A stretch of 64,000 nt of DNA from Psettodes erumei (Eukaryota > Chordata > Actinopteri > Pleuronectiformes > Psettodidae), in contig JAFBJZ010000357.1 of the NCBI GenBank assembly GCA_016785225.1, forward strand, positions 3,588,501-3,652,500. Reading direction: 5' to 3'. Of the stretch, positions 36,353-47,577 are shown in pieces (within the stretch, counting starts at the first letter, position 1; every line of letters begins with the position of its first letter). The position numbers and the translations under genes were made by a program. The notes under the pieces were generated by a model. It did no database searches, was not told the DNA's origin, and saw only the letters and a list, made by a program, of their open reading frames with translations.

Positions 36353-39300
36353 TTATGTGCCTGTATATGTGTGCTTATTTTGGTCTTAGCTGAGTTCCTC
36401 AGCTGTGAAAACACTCCATCCTCCTCCTCTCAGACGTAACGTCGCTCCTCCTCAGCCTCCGTCCTTCCTCTGTCTTTAAACCCCGGCGCCGTGCTGCTCG
36501 AAGGCAAACGTAACAAACTCACTGCCCGCAGCTTAAATGGCCTATGAATGTCTTCTAATCAAACTCCATGCTGCCTCAAAGTGTGCAGTGACCACGAACT
36601 ACATCTCCCACAATGCATTTTGTGGCCATATTCGTTGGCACTTTGACACCAGACACAAGTATGCAAAGAAGAGGAAAAAAAAAATGTCCGAGACTTGAAA
36701 GGCAGACTGCGATGGCAGCAGGATCCGTTCACAAAAGCTCCAGCCAAAATCGACGCAGCAGTATCTACCTGATCTTTGATGCATGTAGTAATGTGGGTTT
36801 CTCAACCTGAAACATGAAAAGAACTAATGTTATAATAACACACAGTAATGTGCTCACATGTACAGTTCTTACATCTATGCAAACGCATGCACAAATAATA
36901 ACCAAACGCAGAGAGCATTATTTAACACAGTCTTACAGTTACGACCGGCCCTTTAAGAGCGACCACAATGCTGATGTGGCCCTCTGTGAGGTTGACACCT
37001 CTATTCTATATTTGTCACCGTTGTGTTTTCTTTTTTCCTACAGCTTTTTCCTACTGTTTTATTCCCCACAGATCTGCAAGAGGATTTTGATCCCGTTTGC
37101 GTGCGTTTCCACCTTCACTTTATTTTTTTGCTCACACGACATCATGTTGTGCATTCTTTGGCGTTAAACAGTCCGCTGTGGGATGCAGTAGAAATGTTGA
37201 AGCTGCCACAGCAGCGCCTGAGCGATGTGATGTAACAGGTCAGTGTCTGCTTTGACAGCTGTCCTCCAAAAGAAAGCAAACGTTTGATCAGGACTTACAG
37301 ACCTCCACGGGTTTCTTTCCATCCCAGCTAACTGCTTTAGGTTTTTAATCGGCAACATTAGTTTCTTAGCGTCGCTGACAGGTACTGGCCTAAGTAAAGC
37401 GATCAGAAAGCCGGTAACGCTCGCAGTGGCTCCGGACAAGGCGAGGGCCTTCTGCAAGTTCTCAAAACACACACACACACACACACATCGCCACGACTAT
37501 TTGGGGTGTTAAATTCTCGTTTGACTGCGGCCGTTTCCTCTGAAAGAAAAAGCTGACGGAGGATCACGCCATGCGCTTAAAGCTCGGTCAGCAGCTGCAC
37601 CGGCGTAGTGCAGCCGTCATCAGTTTATTATCAGTTTTGTAGCATTGTTCCACATTTTTGTATCTCTTCCTTTCTCTGTGTCATTGAAACTGGATTCCTG
37701 CCCCGCACATTCTCTCGTCCTCTCCCCTGAATCCTCCTCCTTTCTTTTTCTTTCTTTCCTTCTTTCCTCTTATTTCAGTGTCTCACTGTTTCCTAGCTTC
37801 AATAGTATTACAAATGTCACAAAAACAACATTATTACAGTGACTGGATCTATTTTATTGTACCCGCTGAGCTCACTCGCTCACTTCACTGTTTGCTCATT
37901 TACTTTGTGTTGTCGTAGACTGCAGTTTTGCATATGCTGTAATTATCTGGTTCTCATTTGAATTAGCTTAAGGTCAGTACCAACATTTAGCGCAGTGGAA
38001 TGCAGGCTCATTTCCGCCAGCAAGCGCCGCACCGCCGTCTCGGGCTCCTATTTCGGCACACGGGCATGGAGTTGTTTGTGTGTCTGATTTGTGTTGTGGT
38101 TGTCTCCTCTCCCCTCCTCTCCAGGCTCTGTGTGTAAACGTGCAGTGCAGCGATGTGCTGGAGACGCTGAGCCTGATCTTCTGCGGCGCAGACGTGAATT
38201 GTTCGACTGGCATGGCAAGCTGGCCCTCGCCTCACTCGCTGGCCGTCGCACACTCGCAGCCCTTACAAGCTGAGCTGGTTAGCCTCAATCTCAACACAGG
38301 TACAGTAACTGTGTTTGTTTTGTGTTTTCATCTGGGTGGTGCGCATGTTCACTTTACTTAGACATAAAAAAAAAAGATTTACAAAATGAAAAGCAGATGT
38401 TGTGAGTTATTTGTTTGTGTCAAGGTTCAGGTGAAATCCACTCAGCCACTTGTTGGATAATAGTAATTTGCATTGGATGTACAGTAAGTCCGATTGTGTG
38501 TATTGTACCGTTTACATTTGTTTTCCAGTAAGGATGATGGCATTTCCAAATGTTACACAACTACACACACACACGCCTGTCATTCCTTTACCAGATGCAC
38601 TTCTGCTCTTTCACACTCCCAGTGGATGACTCCCTGTGCGGCCGATTCTGCAAGAGCAGATATTTCAAGTTTTCTCTGTTTTGTTTTCCGGCAGAGCTGC
38701 CGGGATCAGAGAGGGACATGGCCACGGAGGCGGAGCACTACTCGCCGCCAGCTTGTGTGTCTCACAATGGCTTCCTGTTCAAAACTGCATCTATGGCTCG
38801 AGCTGTCACGGAGCGCAAGGGCAGAGAGGGTGTGTGCAGATGCTGGGCAACATGCTACACACACACACACTGTAAACACACAAAAGTAGGGCTTCTAGGT
38901 GTCATTTGAATTGTTCAGATTTTTAATATTATGCTTTGCAACTCTGTGTTGTTCCACGCAGAGTTCAGTCGTCGCTGGTGCATGCTGAACGACGGCACCT
39001 TCAGCTACTACGAGAGCGACAGGAACTCAAACCCCAACGGAGCTCTGAAGGCTTCAGAGATCGTCTGCTTGGCTGTGGATGCGCCTGAAAGACACGGGTA
39101 CGCATGTACACACTCGCACACAGATAGTCCTCCTTTCACCCGCTGCCTGTTCACAACAACAAATTAAGTAATACCTGGCTAAAACCGAATATCCCTGTTC
39201 AGACAGGGCTGCCCTGCACACGCAGATGTGTCAACAAGTCATTTTGGAAACTTCCTCTCCTTTCCCTCCTGTTTCTAACGTCACCTTCTGCTCTGGTCAA

Positions 39301-42300
39301 TGCAACCTCTCTCTCTCTCTCTCTCTCTCTGTAGGTATGACCACACCTTTGAACTCTACTCTGAGTCCGAGCGTCTCTACCTGTTTGGCACTGATGATGC
39401 CAACAGCCACAAAGAATGGGTCAAGTCTATTGCCAAGGTAGGTTTCATATGTGGCGTAGAACCACAGCCAACAGGTTCTCCTACTTTCTCCCCAGGTTTG
39501 ACCCTCAAAGTGTCGACATAGCAGTAATCTGTATTAAAACTGGAGCGCTCTGTTAAGCGGAAAGTTTGCACTTCCAGCTATGCTAACCCGGGAAACTGTC
39601 CAGTGGTCAGGACAGGGCTAGCTAATGCTGACCTGTTTCCTGTTTCTCTTACTGGCCTTCAGATCTGTGCTCTTCACAAATGAGTTGTCCACTGCATGAT
39701 GCTGTGACTCATGAAGCAACAGCTGATTTGTCCTTCTCCTGTCGCCCGCAGCATATGTTTCATGCTGAAATAGATGCAGCAAAGTGTGTGCACTCTCCAT
39801 TCTGTAATTGCTGTAAAAACACTGGATTGAAACTTACTTTGTGATTGTTTCCTGTCTGAGTCCGGCTCCGTAAAATTCGGATCGGCAGCTATCGGTTGTT
39901 TCTGTTCAACTGAGCATCACAAGAACCTGCACCAAGTTGGCAGATGGACGGTGCGTCTGTGTCTCGTGCACGTCCAGCCACGAAGACAATATGACCAGTT
40001 ACTCCGCCTGCCAGTGAAGTGTGAGCGGGAGCTTTGTGCAGAACATGTGTTTCAGTAACGCACAGACTCAAGTGGTTAAATCATCACCGCAGCAGTAGCA
40101 GTGGAACAACAAATAATGTGCAAACGCGTCACAGAGCCACATTGTCCTGCTTTACATCTGCAGAGCTTTATCCCGGCCATGGCCGAGCCTCTGCTGAGGC
40201 TGGCCTTCGAGCGGATTGGGCGGCTGAAATGTAAAGACGGCTTGAACCTGCAAACGTCCAAGGTCGGATGGTTCGCTCTGGTGGGCTCCACGCTTCACGC
40301 CTACCTGGACAACAGCCACGGGGAGGAGATCCACCTCCGCAAGCTGAACGAACTCTGTGAGTGCGAACGCGAGCGCACGGATGCACAGCGCTTACGCTGC
40401 AAACGTACTGCAGTCTGAACACATACTGTGCATTTGTGTTTTACAGCCATCCAACAAGACAATGAAGTGCTGGTTCTGGTGGAGAGAGGCAGGTGAGAAG
40501 AAAGATGATTTCTGGTTTTATTGCTAACATTTAAGGGAAAATAGACATTTTCCTCTGTGTTTACAACCTGTCCAACAATTTAGAGCCACTTCAGAGAGTT
40601 TCTTTTTTATTGAGAGTTTTTTTTATTGTTATTTTTATTTTTTATTGAGAGTTTCTTTTTTATACAACGTTAAGTCCTAATTGTGAAACATAAAGCCGCC
40701 CATACTCCCTTTTTCTGTCTCTTCTCCACTTGTCAACTGCCATCGTCTCTCCTCAATTGTCCCCCCTTGTCCCCCTCGCTCTTTTCACAGAACTCTGTAC
40801 ATCGAGGGCGAGAGGAAGCTGGACTTTGCCGGCTGGTGTGGTGCCATCCAGACGGCAGCGGGCAGCGGGGGAGACACTCTGAGTCAGCAGCAGCTCACCG
40901 AGACAGACATCCCCGTCATCGTCCACAGCTGCATCGACTACATCACTCAGTGCGGTGAGAGCCGCGCGTGTACACACACGCAGACACACACGCAGACGGG
41001 GACGCAAACACGTTTGGCGAGTCGCAGTATTTGCTCCGTCGACATACCCTACACATTTCTGCATCCAGGAAGTCACGCTCCTCATCTCTGGCCTTCATAA
41101 AAGCGTTGGCCTGCACTCACATCACAGGAGTGGCTTTATTGCCCTCGAAATTGCTGGATGCAATTTTGGCCTTTCCTCGACTTTACTGTGTGTTTGTGTG
41201 TGTCTGTGTCCTCATGTGACTATAATAGCAGGAGTTCTGGCTCTGAGCGAGACCAACGCAACGACCGCAAGTCGACAAAACAACTCTGTTCCACCTCCGT
41301 TTCTCCCCTCGCTCCCTCCTCCGTGCTTTTCTTTCCCTCTCTCTCTTGTGCTCTCTTCTTCAGCCCTGACTCCTCATTCTTCGTCCTCCACCCACCCTCC
41401 ACCAGCTGACCTGCTGTTTTTCACCCTGACCAGTCTTCTCTCTCAACCCCCGTCCTCAACCTCTGTCCTCTCCTGGTAATCCTTCCCTGTCTTTTCCCCC
41501 CTCTCACCCCTTCACTTCCTTTCACTTACCACTTGTGTTGCCATGTATGCACAAGGCTGCATGGGGCTGTGTGGGAGTCTTCATTCTAGTGATATCCTCT
41601 ACGGTCCTTGTTATTTTACAAACAGGGTTTTAGACATGACACAGTGTTTTTAATGAGCAGAAGCCCTCTGGTGCATGTGACTTGAGCAGTGTTTCACACC
41701 CAGGACACGTTGTTTTCTGAACATGGAGAAGGTAGTTTAACGGTACATCACTGCTCTCTGATCAGTTTTTCACCTTTCAAACATGTTGTTGCCCTTCTGC
41801 TCTTTGACATCACTTACAAACATTTGATCAAAGGTGTAACACGCTTTGAAGTTTCAGCCTCAACGGAACAGCGTATCCAAAAAATCTTCAACAACCAATA
41901 TTAGACATGCACATATTCTGTCAATCTTATTCAAGCTTCGTAACCGAAATGTCCCCTGGTCTTTTTCTATAAAGTAAGACTCAGACTAATTTCTGGAATA
42001 TGCTTCAGTATGTCATATGGTCCCTCTGTTGAGTTGAGGGCTTTTTTATGTTACACTGTGTGTGTTTTTCTAGTTAGAGTACATTTTTTCCTGTGTTTGT
42101 GACCTAACGCTGTGTGTGTTCTGGCCAATGCATCCAGGCTTGACGTCTGAGGGGATCTACCGCAAGAGCGGCGTGAACTCGCGCGTGGCAGCACTGTGCG
42201 AGAGATTCCGGCGTGATGCTCGCAGCCTCCGTCTGAGGGAAGGGGAGCACCAGGTGGACGACGTCTCCAACACACTCAAGCGCTTCTTCAGGGAGTTAGA

Positions 42301-45300
42301 AGAAGGGCTGTTCACGTCGGAGGATGCCGGCACCTGGCTCACTACAGCTGGTAACTGTCATTTCTCTCTCATTGTTTTTGACTGTTTCCAGATCTCCCTC
42401 TAGCTTTTCGTCGGTCATTACGCCTCCATCGCTTTCTGTCTTCTCGTCCCGTGTTTTCATCCTTCCCTCTCACATTTCCTCACACTCTGATCTCCCTCCT
42501 CTTTATCTTCATCTATCTTCACGCTGTATTCAAAATCTTCTCTTGTCTCCAGCCATTCAGGAGGAAAGTATGAAAATCTCCCAGTATCAGCTGCTGTTGA
42601 ACCGACTACCTCGCGTCAACAAGGCCACACTACAAGCCCTGATCAACCACCTCTACTGGTGAGAAACGCACACAAACGTTAAGGTGCTGTTGTATCGCGT
42701 GGACACCCATGTGCGTTTACCCCGCGTGTGTTTCAGTGTGCAGCGTTTTTCCGAGCTGAACCAAATGAACCTCCATAACCTGGCCATAGTGTTCGGTCCC
42801 ACGCTGTTCCAGACCGATGGGAAGGACTACACCGCCGGCCGTGCCATAGAGGACCTCATACAGCACTACACACTCATCTTTGAGGTCAGACTCACTGCTT
42901 GCTGTTGTCAGGGGGATGCAGAAGGGCAAGTGTTGACGTCAGGAAAGGGCAAACACAGCGTAGTGTGCGCAGCTATAAAAGGTTAAGATGTCACAGAACA
43001 TGGCATCTTATCCTGGCTGCAAGATCAACTGCAAAAACTGTAACTTTCATTTCCATTAGCATTAACATATCCATCATTATCTTCTTATGAATACAAGCTG
43101 AACTCACCAAGTGGAATTTTCTTCATTGTGTGGTGTAAGATAGCGGTCTTACAGCATGTGCAGCTTGTTTCCTGAAAATTCACTGGAACAGGAGATGCGA
43201 AATTAAGACGGCAGTTGGGGAGAGATTAAGGAAATGCATGATGACGGGATTTCCTCTCTTGAGCTTCGACTGAAATCCCTGCCGTCGTGGTCCAAAAGCG
43301 ACTCCTCGTGACTCTTCAAACTGTCTTGACTGCGTTATTTTGCTTTGAAGAGAGAAATACAGCCTCACTCGTTTGGCATTCACTCAACGTGAAGCTCTGA
43401 TTTCCCACTGGTTTGGCCGCAGGCATGAGGTTTGAGTTGCCAGTGGGGATTTCAGATCGAGATGTCAGGATTAGCGCGATGCTATAATTAAAGCATTAAG
43501 TCAGCTCTGGACTCGGTCGTTGTTTGTGCGTGTCCGTTTGCAGGTGGATGAGCAGCAGCTGAAGAAGCAGCTCGAAGAGATCACCGTTATCATCCAATGG
43601 CGAGAGAAACTCAACACAAAGTTTCCCGTGAGTGGCTCAGACAAAGCAAGCTGCCCTGCCCGCCTCTTTGCGTCCGTGCGTGCTTCTGTTATTTGTCATC
43701 CTCGTGCTGTTATAGTCCTGTCTGACGTTTCATCTGTGCGTGTTTGTGCGTACCCGTCACCTCAGAGTACTGAACCTGGAGGGCATTTCATCTGCACAGT
43801 GTACCTGGAGGAAAAGATGGACACAGAGGAGCAACACGTTAAGGTGACCTGACATTAATTAACTTCTTTTTTTTTTTTTTGTCCATTTCTTCTCTCGTGT
43901 GCCACCAAAACAAAGCCGCACTCTCACCCTCCTCTGATGAAAGAAGAACTCGGGAGTAACTTTGTCACTTCTCTCCTCAGATCCCTGGTTCCATGACGGC
44001 AGCAGAGCTCACATGGGAGATTCTGGACCGGCGCAACATCCCAGTAAAAGACAAAGAGTACTGGAGCTGCTGGGAGGTCAGCGACAAGGAGGAAATGGGT
44101 GAGACGGTGAAAGAAGGAAGAATAGTTGATTATGTGATTTGTGTTTTAAATTGTAAGTATGATTAAATACATCCTGTCTTGATTTTATGTCCTTCCACCA
44201 TTTATTTCTCTATGCACAAAGAACTGTTTAAAACAGTTTTGGTTTGGAAAGCACCATCGGTTTACAGGTTCCAATACAAGCTGTGTCAAATAAATTCAAA
44301 AGATGAAAAGGCTGATATTGAAACAAAAACAATGACACAAACCCGTGGAGCGTTCTCCTCTCCAACCGAAGTGACGCACTAATTCCAGAGGCAAAAACAT
44401 CGCTGTCGCCGTTGCGACTGTGTCGTGGTTTGTTTTGGAGCCTGGCATGTTAGCCATCTGGTTCCCCGCTGGGAAGACAGTGTGTGGCTTATCAAATGCC
44501 AGTAACACTCAACTGATCTGGCAGATTTCCTGTCACCGGTCAGAAAACCAGGCTGCTGATTACGGGAGGGAAGGGAGGGAGCGATACCGAGATACAGGAA
44601 TAACATTAGAAAGAGCATCAGTGATGGGAAGAGCTGGAGGGAATTCTGTCAGTACCTCGAAGGAAGTAAAGTGGCGCTATTATAAACCAAATCCTCATTC
44701 CATTGTTTGTTAAAATAGAGACAGAGAATATTGCACAATTTCAGGTGTCTGGTTTCATGGTGTCAGATGCTCAGCCAATTTGTCTCACGCTCTTTTGATT
44801 GCTTTAATTTTGATCAAAGTCAAATTCTTCCAGATCATGGAAGAAATGGTGTGAGGTTACGTCCCCGTGTGTTCATGTGCATCACTGCTCTTCCCTCAGA
44901 ACGCCCGCTGCACTATCAGGAGCGAGTCTTACCCATCCTCCACTCCATTGGCGCTGACTCCCATCTGCTCATTAAGAAGCACCTGGCTATGGAGGCCATG
45001 ATCGTCTACCTGAGTAAACACACAAATCAACTGTCCAGATGTATTTTTTTCCCGAATCAGCGCATTTCTCCATACTCACAGTCTTACTAATCTCTCCTCC
45101 TGTGCTCCAGCCAGTAAAGTGGACGTCTCCAAACACGGAATGATGAAGTTCAGAGAGGAGCGAAGCATTCTGGGATTGGGACTGACCGCCGGAGGTTTCC
45201 ACGACCGATATTTCATCCTCAACTCCAGCTCGTTCAGAATGTACAAGGAAGTCAGAGTGAGCTCCGTGGACACGCCGACTCCCTCGCCTTCTCTGTCCTC

Positions 45301-47542
45301 CGCGTCGCGGTCGCTCGCAAGCTCACCCGCTGCGTCTCTCTGTCTCTCTGTGACCGTCAGAGTAACCGTCCGGAACGCGAGTGGCTGGTGAAAAATCTGA
45401 AGGTTTACCTGGGCATCAAGAAGAAGCTCCGTTCTCCCACGTGGTGAGTATGGAGTATGCTGGTGTCATGTGCGGCCCTGCTCATGCCAGAAGCAGGAGG
45501 GACAGAAAAAATGCGGCGCCATCGGTGTCGACGATGATCTGTTGCTCATCTCTCTGTCAAGTATTCTTCTCTTTGTGTCCGTGCATATTAAGAACAAACA
45601 CTTTTTAATATAACATACATTGTGTCACTTAAATGTGGGAGGAGCGATACCTGTGTCAGTGCAGATATACCCACATCAAGCATGGGTTGAATACTGTACA
45701 TTCAGAACACGTTTCAACAGCTTAAATTCACAAAATTTAAAAAAAGGGCGATAGATGGACAAAAAAGAATGTTTTTCTTTACAGTCTGATCAGTGAGAAC
45801 CTGTGCGCAGGTTTGAGAACCTGCACTGTAACACCACTTACTCTTCAGCTTCATAACTTAAATGAATGGGTAAACTCTCGTCTCCTGGCTCCTGGGGGCT
45901 TGTGGAGACGGTGACCACCAGGGGGCAAACTGAGCCCAGGAATCGAAGTGACCGCCGGCGGTCGTACTACCGCTCAACTCATTTGTACCTCTCTGCCTCC
46001 TTCTCTGTGCGTTTGCAGTTGGGGACTGACGGTGGTGTATGAGAGCAAGAAGCAGGACAGGCCAGAGAGGCAGCAGTGGTGAGTGGTGAGACGTCATTCT
46101 GCTGGATCGCAGGCGGATGAGATGCAGCCGCCTGCTCTCCAGACTGAACTTGCCGATCGCACGTGTTTGCCGTCCTCTACGTTCCCGCGGAGGCAGCGTG
46201 ACGCTCGCTTTGATGCGCGTGTAAAACGACCCCCGTTAGAGAAAGCCGGCAGTTTCTCTGTAGGCAGAAAAAACCGGGCCAGATCCCTGTGTGATAGTTC
46301 GGGAAAGGTCGGCTCCACCCAGGAGGCAGACGCAGGCCTCCGCTCACGCACGCATCCCCGCGCGTGCGCGTCCGTCCGCGCGCTCTTGTTACAGTGCGCT
46401 CGGCACTGTCAACAGCAGTAGACATCAGCCCAGTTGTAATGGGAGCGCTGTTCTCGTCACGCTGTAGGCAGTATCATCTGTTGGTTACGCTCCATTGTCA
46501 CATCCCTCGCAGCGAGAAGAAAAAAACACCTGAGAGGAAGAAACCGAGAGGGGGAGAGGGAGGGTGTGCGCAAGATGGATACAAGTGGAAGGGAGAGAAG
46601 CAAAGTGCCGCGCCGCACAAGCCAGAGATTTGGCATTTGCTTCAAGTAAAAGAAAACTTAGTGAGGGGGAAGAGTTGGTTGGAGATGAGAAGGAAAGTGA
46701 AGATGTGGCAGATGCTGTGCTGCACTTAACGTGGCTCCGTTCCCGCTATTACTTCTATTCCATCAAAACACTCGACGCTCATTAATTTCCCCTTTTCGTT
46801 GCACTATTTTATCAGCGCACCCCTGCACTCTCGTCGTGCCGAAGCTCACAGGCACGCTGATAAATTCTCAGAAAATTATGTAAATTTGATTCCGTGGAAA
46901 TCCGTGATGAGAAATCGGCAGCGTTGGCGATGGTGTGGATTAGCGGCACACTTAATTGCACAGAGTGAATGTATTGTAGGAGATGAGCGCGTGCTGTACT
47001 GTAGGTACGCACGCTATCTGCTGAATCCCATCAAGCGCTAATGATGACGCACACCGAGGAGAGAGCAGCTCCGCGTGCGTCTGCGTTGTGCACCGCAGCC
47101 TATCCATCCTATCCCATTTCTCCCAAGTCTGTGTCACTGTTTTGTTTATGTATCTCGGCGGGGAGCTCTTGCATAATGCAGTCCAAATCTGTGCTCGTCA
47201 CAATTATAAATATTACGTTTATGTGCTGCGCATCATGACGTGGTGATGACTCACATACACAGAAACATGCACGCAGACACGCGCAGACAGGACAAGGGAC
47301 ACCAGCTGAGCGTCGAAGGTCCTGATCCGCGTTTCTCTTTGCGCCCGGTGTTCGCGCCCGCGGCCCCGCAAGACGGATCATGTCGATTTAGGCTCATATG
47401 TTCCACCCCGGCTCTCTCTCCATCTTCTTTCATCCCTCACTTTACCCCCCTCTTTGTTTGCAGGTATCTCTGCTGTGACACCCAGTCCGAAATGAGGGAG
47501 TGGTACGCTACGTTCCTCAGTATCCAGGTGCCATCTCCTGTT

Positions 47543-47577
<35 letters not shown>

